Shown here piece by piece: positions 1 through 10,710 of a stretch of DNA of 34,767 nucleotides (positions are counted from its first letter, which is position 1; every line of letters starts with the position of its first letter). Source of the stretch: Silene noctiflora. Its lineage: Eukaryota > Streptophyta > Magnoliopsida > Caryophyllales > Caryophyllaceae. Where the stretch lies: the NCBI GenBank assembly GCA_009801015.1, contig VHZZ01000304.1, positions 96,917-131,683 on the forward strand, in the 5' to 3' direction. The notes beneath the pieces are model-generated. The model saw nothing but the letters and a program-made list of their open reading frames with translations. It was not told the DNA's origin and searched no databases. Made by a program: the position numbers and the translations under genes.

Positions 1-399
1 ATAAAAATGAATAGAAATTATTAGGATATGAAAATGCCAAGTGGAATTAAATTGAATGTTAATGCCATGGTGGAATTAAATTAAATGCTTTAGTCAAGCC
101 TTTTAATTATATAGTATAGATGTGCCTCCCTGGAATAAAGGCATCTTGTGTTTCACTAACCAGATATCCGATCACCTTAGCCATACGATTAGTTATACAT
201 TTTGTTATCACACACATCAAAACATTACATAGGCTTATCGGTCTATAATCACAACAACTTACCATGTTCGAAGATTGTAATACACCGAGCCATTTTTCCG
301 ACTAGCTGAACAAGATAAAAGAGGCTTTTTTTTTGGCGTCAAATAGCTCCCTAATATGCTTTCTAGTTTTATTTTCCGTTTTGTTTTTAGTTTGGGTTA
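1..399. other. Non-coding flank, nothing assigned
   Basis: AT-rich sequence without a convincing reading frame, RNA gene or bounded repeat. It ends where the 9-bp target duplication of the next element begins. Confidence 0.5.
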
Positions 400-408
400 A
401 CCCCACTC
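400..408. repeat. Left target-site duplication ACCCCACTC
   Basis: This 9-mer is identical to 1028-1036, directly outside the opposite end of the element. Confidence 0.6.
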
Positions 409-1027
409 ATTGGCGTTTCCAATGGGGGTTCATGGGTTTCAATTGAACCCCCATTGGAAAATATATGTAAAATATATGGCATCTAATATGCATTAAAAGT
501 AACTTGGTCTGGTGGTTAGAAACATGTAGTTCCTTTTGAAGGTTGGGGGATCGATTACCATAGCATGCATTTTGTCCATTTTTCTCTCTTATTTGTTCTT
601 TTTCATATTTTTGCAAGTTTTTCCGTCAACATATAATNTTTTTAGTGTTCTCGTTTATTTTTACTTGCTACTTCTCTACGAAATTTGTGTATTATTTTGA
701 TATTTGACCATATAAATTACTCTATTTATTTCATTTTATTATCCGTTTCCTATAAAAGTATAAAACTATTTTCTTCCTTTTTACTGATTTAAGAAAATAT
801 GTTATGATGCTATTATTCGTTGATAATAATCTACTACCATCTTCATTACAAAACATTGTTCATATTTTTTTTAACTCAAGTCATCAAATGGATATTTTAT
901 CACTTTTAACATTGTCTTTTATGATGAATATAATAGAATTTTTTTTGTTAAAAGTGAAATATATTTCGTGGAAAAAGTACACGTCAAAACTCGAACCCCC
1001 ATTATTGGAGTCCTAGAAACGCCACTG
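409..1027. mobile_element. Non-autonomous DNA transposon with 9-bp target duplication (Mutator-like?)
   Basis: The two edges are imperfect inverted repeats. The left edge has TGGCGTTTC followed by AATGGGGGTTC; the reverse complement of the right edge reads CAGTGGCGTTTC and then AATGGGGGTTCGAG. The 9-mer ACCCCACTC lies immediately outside both ends (400-408 and 1028-1036). A 9-bp duplication fits Mutator-like elements, but no transposase is present and the terminal repeats are short, so the superfamily is inferred. The exact first base is uncertain by one or two positions. The 619-bp body has no credible coding sequence. Confidence 0.6.
503..560 (+). repeat. tRNA-like A/B box pair (SINE-like promoter)
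   Basis: TGGTCTGGTGGTTAG (about 504-518) resembles a pol III A box. GGATCGATTACC (about 548-559) resembles a B box (GGTTCGANNCC type), at a spacing usual for tRNA-derived SINEs. The pair lies inside the 409-1027 element. There is no A- or T-tailed end or private target duplication to define a full SINE, so this is a motif-level call only. Confidence 0.3.
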
Positions 1028-1036
1028 ACCCCACTC
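1028..1036. repeat. Right target-site duplication ACCCCACTC
   Basis: This 9-mer is identical to 400-408 and directly abuts the right terminal inverted repeat. Confidence 0.6.
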
Positions 1037-1547
1037 CTTGTCACTCAAACAAAAAAAAACTTGTACTCTCAATAACTCTAGGCTACAATTTCAGAAAAAC
1101 CGTATTTTTTTTCTAAAGTTTTATTTCTTTACGAAATCTTCAATTTGTTGAAAAAATAAAAAAGACATTTTTTGAATTTGTAGTCGAGAATTATGATGGA
1201 TCGAGATATTTTGAAGGAAAAAATAACGAGTTGCTTAGTTTGCTTCAAAACGCCGACAATTTCCCCGCGCCAATTAAACGCCGAATTTCAGTATTTCGAT
1301 TCCACTGTTTCCAGTGAATACTCGAAGAGAGAAAAACAAACTCAAAAACGGCGTCCACTTTTCTCTCATCCACATTTCGCTCCAATTCTCTCTTCCCCAC
1401 TTTACCGACGGCTGTCACAACGACGTCGTTTGGCGCGCAGTTTGAGGACTTTAACAGGATGAGAAGAAAAGAAGCTAGCTAAGAACCTTCTAGAAGCGCT
1501 ATCGTCGAATTTTTGCCGAAATTTGCTTCGATGATTTCGCTCCGTTT
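1037..1547 (+). promoter_or_regulatory. Promoter/5'UTR-like stretch of a putative gene
   Basis: From about 1250 to 1500 the sequence is richer in C and G than its surroundings and CT-rich (1365-1410). It contains the palindromic ACGACGTCGTTT (about 1421-1432) next to GGCGCGC, a composition seen at plant promoters and leaders. An 89-codon open frame crosses it (1193-1462) but resembles no family I know, so I do not call it a gene. No clear TATA box was found. Confidence 0.3.
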
Positions 1548-3777
1548 ATGAGAATTGGTATTGATTTTTTCGTTTTTAATTACTGATTTATCTTTCATGT
1601 AATTATCTTTTGTCGTTTGAGATTTGCTGAAAACATCAATTATTCTTATTAATATTGTAATTTTGATGTTAATAACAGCTTTATTTGCGAAATTAATCGT
1701 TGCTTGTGATGTTTAATACTTTTGCCGTTCGTAAATTGAAGTTTCTAAGCTCAATAGCGTGTTTTGTAATGCGATCTACTAGTTGCATTCTGATAATTGT
1801 GATTATACGAAGCTTGATTAATGCAGCAGTAGGATTGATGTATTTAAGTGTGACGGTTTCGAAGCGTTAATTGTGTGTTTAGGTTGGAGATGCGATATGT
1901 GAAGCTTGATTAATGCACACAAAGGATTCAGATACCTAATTGTGATTATGTGACTATGTGACATAATCAATTGTCACGATTTCAAAGCGTTAATTGTGTG
2001 TTTAGGTTGAAGATGCTATATACTTTATTGTCACAATTTTGAAGCGTTAATTGTGTATTTAGGTTGAAGATGCGATATTCGAGTTGCATTTTGATAATTC
2101 TGACTATGTGAAGCTTGATTAATTCACCAGAAGGATTGATATACATAATTACTAGTATTTGATTATGTGATATACACAGTCATAATTTCGAAGAGTTATA
2201 TTTGTGCTTAGATTGAAGATACGATATGTGAAGCTTGATTCATGCAGACGAAGGATTCATATACTTAATTGTGATTATGTGACTATGTGATATACTTAAT
2301 TGTCACTATTTCGAAATTTTAAATTCATGTTTAGGTTGAAGATGCGATATTCGAGTTGTATATTGATAAATTTGACTATTTGATGCTTGATTAATGCACA
2401 CGTAGGATTCATGTAGAAAAGAAATGACTATTTGACTATGCGAAATACTTGGTCAGGAAGTGCTAATTGTGATGTGATATTCAAGTTGTATTCCATTAAT
2501 TTTGATTATGTCAAGCTTGATCAATGCACACGAAGGATTCATACAAAAAATTGTGATTATTTAACTACGTGTAATTCGTAGTCACGAAAAGTTAATTGAA
2601 TGCGATATTCGAGTTGTATTTTGATAATGTTGACTATGTGAAGCTTGATTACTGCACACGAACGATTCATATATAGATAATTGTGATTATTTGACCATGC
2701 CATATACATAGTCACAAATTCAAAGCTTTAATTGTGTATTTGGATTTGAGATGCGAATATGCGATATAATAGTTGCATTCTGATATTGTTACTTTGTGAA
2801 GCTTGTTTGATGGATATATAGATGATTTAGTTGGCACTCCAAACAGGAAATTGTGAAATTGTGAAATTGTTGAAGAATGTTTTGAACCTTCTCTATTCAA
2901 ATATGTCCATCATTAAGAAGTAATCTCAATGAACTATTGACCTTTCTTTCAGCATGCGAAACCGGTACCTCGATTAGCCTTCCTAGGCGCCATTGGAATC
3001 ATTATTCAGGTAAATCAGGTGGAACTTTTTGAATCATGTTAGAATTATTCAATGCCTAGCAGTTTCTAACAGATCATTGCATATTTCAGTGAACAGTGTA
3101 AATATAAGGCCGCACGGCCCTCAACATCATTGTTGAGTTGAATGCTGCTTGTATCAAGGTGGATGGAAATATTTCTGCTGCTGATTTGCTTATTGAACTG
3201 TAAGATTCATGAATCTATGAAATGCAGGGTAGATGTTCATTTCGTATGCTTGTTACTTGTTTGAATTGTCTAAACTTGCTCTCTGTTTCTGCCTCGTAAA
3301 TCCTGTAATGCTGCAACGATGTAACGGTGTTGATGAAAGTTCTGTTATATGATCTCAGTGATCAGATTCTTATGTGCATTGTGATAAACAAAATGAATAA
3401 AAAGATGCTATTGAACCCCGTTCAAGAAGTGGGTTTGAAACTCAACTGACATGATAATGTTACAAGGCACTGTACATACTAAGAATGATATCGTCAGAAA
3501 TACTCCTATCTAATAAATATTTAGGAGTTTAAAATGCTAATATTCTGCCATCATTGATATGATGTGCTCTTTTGCATGAAAAGTTGGGAACATAATAAAA
3601 TTTGATATTTGTTTGAACTTTTCTGATTCCTCTGCTCAATTTTCATCATATTTTTCAGATTCAGCGCCATTGTGTCAGCTGATGCATTTCAACATTTAAT
3701 GCCTGCTCCTGATATATTCTTATCCACATCAAAGATACTGGATGTGCCAGAGAGTGAGGTACTTCATTTATTTTAGC
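1548..3777 (+). other. Weak multi-exon candidate gene, unknown product
   Basis: Four segments can be joined in one frame with GT-AG borders: 1548-1557 (ATG AGA ATT G, donor GTATTG), 2953-3009 (acceptor TTTCAG, donor GTAAAT), 3109 to about 3199 (donor GTAAGA) and about 3660-3756 (acceptor TTTCAG, donor or read-through at GTACTT). The last two give about 64 uninterrupted codons that join in phase at CT|A and include the residues DLLIEL and HLMPAPDIFLSTSKI. Without splicing after 3756, a TAG stop follows at about 3775-3777. Against the model: the third acceptor (AAG at 3106-3108) is poor, the better upstream acceptor (3089) leads to an early stop, and I recognise no family. It could be a decayed gene, a non-coding transcript or chance. 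Confidence 0.25.
1795..2815. repeat. Degenerate tandem array, about 120-160 bp units
   Basis: The phrase GAAGCTTGATTAATGCACAC and its variants recur near 1809, 1901, 2110, 2230, 2382, 2512, 2640 and 2798. They are joined by the shared segments AAGGATTCATATAC, TTGTGATTATGTGACTATG, GCGTTAATTGTGTGTTTAGG and GAAGATGCGATATTCGAG. Units are diverged and of uneven length (spacings 92-209 bp), as expected of an old minisatellite-like array. It lies between the promoter-like stretch and the candidate exon at 2953, so it would be intronic if that gene is real. Confidence 0.75.
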
Positions 3778-6700
3778 TGTGAATTCATTATACTGTCTTC
3801 AATAAAAAACAACTGCTCGCATTTCAGTTCAATGCTTACTGGCTTCTTGTCTGCTTTGCATAAGTTTATAAATTTTCGCTGTGTTATCCTAAAATAATGT
3901 GTCTAATTCTCAAACAGTCTCGTATTAGTTTGTTGAGAGTGACGGGGCACTACTCCGTTGGAAGCACAAATTAAATGAAATATGATTAATCGTATATTAG
4001 CGGCTTTAATCTTGGCTAGCTGTGTCTCCAGCATATTAATGAACCCCAGTCTTTGTTAACACTTGGATACTTCTGTGTTTCAACCACAATAATGGCGGGT
4101 CGTACAGAAATTCTATTTTCCTGAGAGGCTTTCCTCATAAAACTTATGTTACAAACAACGAATACTAGGTCAACAAATAGGACAGTTTTAGGAAAACTGT
4201 GATCATCTGAAAACTGTGATCATCGAGTGATATCTGTAAAGTTTGAAGCCCCCTCAACGCAAGAGTGTGCACACATTTTAAATTTACTTTTCATAATAAA
4301 ATCTGTTCTGCCGTGAGTTTTACAGATGACTCGTTCCATTCCATTGAATTGTCTACATGTGCTTTTTGCACCGTTTCTAAGAACCAAAGTTAAGTAGGGT
4401 AGACCCCCTATTAGGCAATACGATTACTGTATACTCGTTACATAACTCGCTCATCACCTTAAACTTACCATATACCCGCTGGCTCCCTCAACCAGTCCAC
4501 CTCACTTATAAGCCCAACATGCCTTCGCCAGCCAGCCTCCCTGTCCTCTACCAGCTGAGGACAATCTCATGACCTAGTTTCTCTGTTTTACCCTTGTTGG
4601 GAATGGGTGGACATGGGTCTTTTAGGGAGGATCAATGGTGGTTGTAGGGCTGTTTTTGAGGGGGTATACAACAGTTTCCAGTGATTCACTGGTGGCGAAT
4701 GGTGGCTGGAGAGTGGACACATGTTTGCAGGCCTTAGATGACGGTGAGGATGAAAGCTAAATTGAAGGAGGAAGTTGGTTGGTGGTTGTTTTCATGGTGG
4801 TTTCTTGCCATTCAAGTGGAAGAGGTGAGGGGCTATGGTGGTGGCTCGGTATTGGCAGCGATGTTCGTCTTTGGTGGCTGTTGGTGTCATTCGTGGTTAA
4901 GACTACTGTAAAAGGCTAGCCTTTTGTTTTTTGTTTGACTTTGTTAGTCTGGAATCCCTGCAGCTTATATGTGCCGTCTGATTTAATATTTGTTCCAGGC
5001 TCTACCTAGGTTAGCTTTATATTGTCAGCGTATTGTTTGGTTTGATACAACCTGCTGTACGTACAAATCCCTTCATGTAGTGTTAGGTTCTAAAACTCGA
5101 GTCATGAGCACATTACAAAGATGAATTTTATTAGTGTATTTGTGAAATTGTACGTAAAACGGGTCTTCGCCTCAGGCATAAAGAGAAAAGAAGTCCTCAT
5201 CAAAAACTTGGTTTAAAAATGTGCACTGAGGCATGCCTAGGCTAAGGCAAATTTCCCCCCTTGGTTTTTCATGGATTTCTTTGCAAAGTCAAGCAGTGGG
5301 AATTGTTCTAGAGGAAACGAATTTTCATGTCGTAGAAAAGGAATCATTAGATCATCCTGTCTGCTGTACAATGCACAGCTTAATCGTATGATTATAACCA
5401 ATCATTTGCCTTATCAAGTATCAACCCTTATTTTATGTGCTTGATTATTCATTTTTAGTTGTTAGGAGGCCTCTGCCGTACTATTATTAAACTGATAATT
5501 CCCAATTAAACGCGTGATCTTTGTCAATATCTATTCTCAGGCTTATTATTTGGCCGTCTGAGTTCATATGTTAACCAATAATCTTTTCCCGATTTTGATT
5601 AACCCAATATCCTAATTATCTGGGTAGTTTGCCTCATGGTATCATATGTTGGCCATTAAGTGACGTATCAACTGTAATTTAAAGGATGCTACATTTTTTA
5701 CATATAGAGTTACAAAAAAGCTGATATTTTGCCGATATGGCCAATATGTGACCTATACGTTATATACTCTATCAATACTTGGTCGAAATGGGGCTAATAA
5801 AGCCCCACTAGACGGACACGGCTAGCATGACTGATGCAAAAGCAAGTTGTGATGGACCGCAACTTTGAACACACCATTTGAGTCATAGTACGCTTCTGTC
5901 TTTTGCAATTAATATTGAATGCTGCAATTTTATACCATGGTCTGCCGTATCATATCAACAGTATTTATGCCCTTCAACGATAGTCTTCTATTCTTTTGCT
6001 AGCTTAATAACCATTAAAATATTACACACCTTGATGATTAGGTTGCTAAGGAATGGATGGATTAGTTGCAACTAGTACTCGTGTGCACATGTCTCTCATC
6101 AGTATCATTAAATCAATCATGGTGCCGTTGCCCTTATAAAGGAATCATCCAAGCCCTCTCCACTAATCCAGGTTAGTCCCCTTCATATTAATTACCAACC
6201 ACTGTTATGTAACATTAAATTGTAAACAATTCTTATCAAACCATTCAATCAAATGATTGACATTGTTTTGATTGTGGATACAATGAATTAGATATTAATT
6301 TATGGGAAAAGACAGCATAAAGCGTGCCTGCTCCACCATATTCTCATGTTTTCTGCTGTTGTAAACTCAATTTACTTCTTAAAAGAGAATTGGAATTGTG
6401 TCTTAGATAAGTACTTCAAATTCCCATCAACTAGGCATGTTACTAGTTTTTAATGAGCTCAGACATCCGTGACATCCGAAACAAATTTAGAAAGCCAGCT
6501 GATTGATTTCCTTTTCCTTCTAACTTTTTTGCTCAGTGTTTTGTGGGTTTATGCCTGATGTCTGCCTTCTTGGCCTTCTTGTGGGTTTAAGTGTTTATTT
6601 GACAATGAATAAACTTATTAAAAAGTGAAGAATTAGAGTCACTGCACTCACAATCTGTTTCCAACAAATTCTTTGTCCAAGTATTTGTTTATGTATTTGA

Positions 6701-7090
6701 ATAGTTGTCTCCAACGACGTGTATTTCGATTTGCACACTCACATATCGAACTTCACGTGCACTTCCTCCTCACTAAGTTGTTTAGAAATTTCAAAAAATG
6801 CGCAGACTAGTTTGGAAATCCTTACTATCCTATTAGAGGGAATTCCGAAATAAATGTAGGGTGCTCACGAATCGAAGGAAAACAAATATACTTACCCCAT
6901 GGGTTTTCTGTGTTAGACCACCCTGTCCATGTCTCATTTCTCCTAATCCTTAAATTGGAAAGCAAGGATAGTGCGGTCATATTCACTGCTAATCCCGTGG
7001 TTTAGTTTATTTCGTTAGTTGCTATTTCCTTCCTCGAAACCTAAGAGTCTATTTGGATAACATTTTAACAAGAGAGTGGAGGTGAATGAA
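3778..7090. other. Long non-coding stretch
   Basis: No reading frame here resembles a known protein. A G-rich part (about 4600-4900, many GGTGG words) and an AT-rich remainder can be seen, without bounded repeats. A fragment near 5160-5250 (GGTCTTCGCCTCAGGC and GAGGCATGCCTAGGC) looks like dispersed repeat debris but has no ends. Confidence 0.4.
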
Positions 7091-7154
7091 GGGTTGGAAG
7101 GAGGAATAAGATCAGAGAGTTTGGGTTGGAAGGAGGAATAAGATCAGAGAGTTT
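7091..7154. repeat. Perfect tandem duplication, 2 x 32 bp
   Basis: 7091-7122 and 7123-7154 are identical 32-bp copies, each starting GGGTTGGAAGGAGG and ending AGAGAGTTT. Perfect identity implies a recent slippage or duplication event, or an assembly artefact. Confidence 0.9.
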
Positions 7155-9600
7155 TTCCTATAAAACATTCTTACATCAAGCTTTTTTTATTAGACTAGGA
7201 GGATGAAAACTAGCCCCCTTTATTTTTCTCCCCTTATGTCCCTCTTTAGATTATTTGTTTGGACTGTTGCCTCTACCACCGTCTAACATTAGTATTGGCT
7301 CCACTGTACATTGGCCATAGTGGAACCATCGGCTCTTGATACCACATTTTGCCACTGGTGCCTCACCACTATCTCAAATTCTATGATATTTTCCGCTTTA
7401 GGCTAAACTTGAACGGAAATCTTTTTGAGCTCCATTTTTTAAAGGCCTCATTCTAATCGAATGGTGGATGTCTTCTAAATAAGGCAAGACTTCATCTATT
7501 TATCGATGTGGATATTTGGTTGTATTCTTAAGTCTCAACTCTTAACAATATCCACTAACTGAACAAAGAAATTAGTTTTCCCTCTGTGGTCTTTGCCTCC
7601 AAAGTCCAAATCCCTTTTTAGTTTAAGAAAAACTAAATGTACCAAGGTTAGGGAGCGTGGGTCCGTGTAGGCATGTAGCATCTCAGCTGTTGGTTAATCA
7701 CTAAAATATGAGAGTTGACAAGTTGAAAGAAGATAAGAGTGGTTGGAGAAAGGATTTTAAAATTGTTCAACAAGAAATTCGTAAACTATACTACTCCCCT
7801 ACCCGCAACAGTTGAATGAAAAATTTAAATATTGCGGTTTTTTGTTGACCATTTGTTTAAGGAAGAGGATAAGGATCTATCTTAGTGAAAGGGGAGTTAA
7901 ACGATCTACTTTTCAGATTATTTCTTATTGCTTAATCTTAATTCTACTGTTTTCCTTAATCATTTAATAATCGAGTTTTAAGTATGGGAGAGACTATCTT
8001 TGTATTCCTTTCAAGTTAACGGGAAATCTAAGATAAGGTCCCTGGTATCTGGGGTAGATAAGGATGGGTAAGAATCTAATTTTGTTTCCTGACACATAAC
8101 TTCTTGTTGCAAGCAAAGCCAACATGACATTTACTACTAAACAACTACTGCACTTTAGACAATCACAGATTTATTAGTTTATAAAAAGACTTTAATCTAG
8201 AGTTCTTTTTGCACAGTTTGAGCCTCTGAGGTAATTAAAAGTGTGGACCAATCTGTCAACCACACATTGGCATCTAAGTACTAGGATAACCACTGGAGCG
8301 GGTAAGTGAAGGCGGAGCTAGGGGATTTGCCGCCTCTAAAGTTATGATAGACAACCCAAGTGGGGCCATCATTGTGGTGGAACATGGACTTAGCCCGTTG
8401 GGTCGGGTCTTGGGCTGGCGATTTGCTGGTTCGCCGTGTCCAAGTTGGGAGTTGATCAATTGAACCATGGGCTTTGGGTGAAGGCCCAATGTTCTGGATC
8501 CCGGAGGGGAACGCGTGAGGTTGAATTCAAAAAACTTCTAGTTACGGAGTAGAATTTTAGGATTTTTTTCCCAAGTTCTTCGATAGTATTAGTAATTTGC
8601 TGTCCTAGAACCTTTCTTTCTATAGTTAAACCCCCAAGTTTCAAGTCCTAGTTTTCACGTTATATGAATGCGCCTACAACGGAGTAACTATGTGCTCGGG
8701 AGGCATGCTCTTTTGTAGTAAGAATTACTAGAACTTTAAACATTGTGTTTGACGGGGATGAACTTATAAATTTGTAGGCATGATGTGCGTCGCATGAATC
8801 ATGTGCAAAACTAAGTACTCGTAATATACTTTGACCTACTTTTCAAGAACTCTTTAGACTTCTTTTTCTTTTGTTTCACTAGTTTTTTACACACTATAAA
8901 AATTCATATTGAAAAAAGTACTCCGTAATTCATTTTGGGATCATCCATATTTACCGTCCAAATTTGTACTTTCTTTACACTTTTGAGAGCATACTTCTTA
9001 AAAATTCATGTACCAATGTACCAATACATACAGGTGTTAAAATTGTTGGTCCATAAAACTACTAAATAACTTTGTTTAGGATCAAAAGAAATGAAACAAT
9101 AATTCCAAACTTGAGTACACATTGATCAAATTTATAATACCAATTACGGAGTTCTACGCTCAAGTAGTTCGGCGATGAATAACGACAATGTAGAAATAAT
9201 TTTCAAATTGCAATGATTCAAATAATATATGGAGGGAGAGAGTGTATGTAAACTTTAAAGGCAAAGAGAGTGTGGTTGGTCTCACAGAAGGAGGCAACCC
9301 TTCCTGGCATGTCCCTTATCAAAAATCACCCACATGATCCTCTCCACCAGTCTACCACTCCCTTCCATTTCCTTTCTTTTCTCTCTCTCTTTTCCAGCCT
9401 TAACCCGTTGTGGGCTCTCCCATAACATGTGCTCATTTTCGGGATTGCCTATAGTCTATTGATATGCCATCCCAAAGCTCTCAATTTGCCTTGTTTATTC
9501 TTTCTTCGTGTTACTTCTTTGACTTTGACAACTATTGCTGATTTATGTGAGATTGTTCATTGATTTCATGGTTAAAAGCTTTTTTCACGGACAATTTATC
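7155..9600. other. Non-coding stretch with possible degraded repeat at 8290-8660
   Basis: About 8295-8510 is richer in G and C than its surroundings and contains GGCGGAGCTAGGGG. That motif resembles the termini of common plant elements starting CAGTGGCGGAGCTAGG. No matching opposite end or target duplication could be defined. Open frames on the minus strand there (8274-8644) resemble no protein I know. A CT-rich tract lies at about 9355-9400. Confidence 0.35.
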
Positions 9601-9634
9601 AAGTGCATGTTACCTGCATCGAAGCGACTCCACT

Positions 9635-9720
9635 GTAAGGAGTTGGATGTACACAGTCTCAATGAGTCAAGTGTCTCAATAGATCTCTCAAATTGCGGGG
9701 TAAGGGGTTGGATGTACACA
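9635..9720. repeat. SINE-like fragment with a 21-bp direct repeat
   Basis: The 21-mer beginning GTAAGG and ending GGATGTACACA occurs at 9635-9655 and again, with one mismatch, at 9700-9720. The phrase GCGGGGTAAGGGGTTGGATG is familiar from dispersed plant short repeats, but no tail or target duplication is visible. Classification is from memory of the motif only. Confidence 0.35.
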
Positions 9721-9739
9721 ATTTGTTGTTTTGAATGAC

Positions 9740-10285
9740 CCATGTCGAGTGCATCTAAGAGTTTTACTGTATCGTGAAATATGGCCTTTTCTTTATCACA
9801 GAGAGATGGATTCATGTATTTATGACTATGGTGTTGGGAAATGGATATTGAAATTATTACCAAGTATGGTCAAGAAACTAGTGAAATTGCACTTAGCACG
9901 CATTATTACACACCAATAGGTCTTCCTTGAGATGAATAATCTGTCGTAACTTAAAAATAAAATAGGTTAAGTACCTCACCTGCATAGATGGAACAAACTA
10001 TTTGCTAATTTCAATGCATTTTGTTTTGTCCGTATGTGTGATACTTGACCCGTTTTAAGGTTAAAATAGATATGTCTGTCTTAAATAAAAATTTGTAATT
10101 ACCTAAATGGGGTAAAGTCTTCTACCAGGACGTGTGATTGTGTGAATTACCTAGCTTTAAATTTTGCTCTAATTTATAAGCAATTGATGTTTCGAATATT
10201 TTTCCACATTGCTTATTACTCATTACACCATTTTTTGAGACACCATTTACTTGTCAATCCCTTTTATTTTTTTTTTTGTAAGAGA
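9740..10285. other. Non-coding stretch
   Basis: AT-rich sequence with no supported gene. Its end carries a run of T (about 10265-10277) just before the next element. Confidence 0.4.
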
Positions 10286-10293
10286 TAATTTAA
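10286..10293. repeat. Left target-site duplication TAATTTAA
   Basis: Identical to 10703-10710, outside the CpG-rich inverted-repeat element. Confidence 0.7.
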
Positions 10294-10702
10294 CCGGGTT
10301 GCGAAACGTCGTCGACGTTTTATAATAAATCGTCGACGTTTTTTAAAAAAAAGACGAACACTACCCTTCCCTTCCCTTCCCTTCCCTCTCTCTTTCACTA
10401 GTCAATTTTTATTATTTAAATTTTTATTAGTATGAATTATTTTATTATTAGTGTGAATATTTTTATGTTTGATTTTATAACCGATGATTCGTCATTAGGC
10501 ATTGATTTAGAATGTTCGTTGTTCGACATTGAATCCGATTAACAAGTTTTGATTTTTTTTTTTTATTTTTTTTTTTAGGTTTGTTGTTAGAAGGGTTTTG
10601 GGAGACAATTGGGTAGAGAGAGAGACAAAAGGTAGGGAGCGTCTTTTTTTTAAAAAACGTCGACGATTCGTTATAAAACGTCGACGACGTTTCGCAGCCC
10701 CC
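10294..10702. mobile_element. CpG-rich long terminal-inverted-repeat MITE, 8-bp target duplication
   Basis: The 409-bp element has inverted ends of about 60-65 bp that are nearly identical (10299-10355 versus 10639-10698). Each carries two copies of the palindromic CGTCGACG separated by about 12 bp, then TTTTTTAAAAAAAAGACG. TAATTTAA flanks both sides (10286-10293 and 10703-10710). An 8-bp duplication fits hAT, whereas such long terminal repeats are more typical of Mutator-like elements, so the superfamily is open. The interior holds a (CCCTT) microsatellite (about 10363-10386) and AT-rich filler, with no coding sequence. Confidence 0.8.
10363..10386. repeat. (CCCTT)n microsatellite
   Basis: About five consecutive CCCTT units inside the long-inverted-repeat element, directly after its left arm. 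The right arm lacks this tract. Confidence 0.85.
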
Positions 10703-10710
10703 TAATTTAA
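10703..10710. repeat. Right target-site duplication TAATTTAA
   Basis: Identical to 10286-10293. Confidence 0.7.

Noticed and set aside
1193..1462. 89-codon plus-strand open frame
   Set aside because: Basic, Ser/Arg-rich composition from a CT- and CG-rich promoter-like stretch; no recognisable domain and no supported downstream splice in that frame.
8274..8644. Two overlapping minus-strand open frames of 60-70 codons
   Set aside because: They match no family I know, start within repeat-like GC-richer DNA, and have no splice or promoter context. Kept only as a possible degraded repeat.
8921..9151. Inverted 10-mer CTCCGTAATT ... AATTACGGAG as a Stowaway pair
   Set aside because: The similarity stops after 10 bp and the right flank lacks the TA duplication, so it may be two unrelated fragments.
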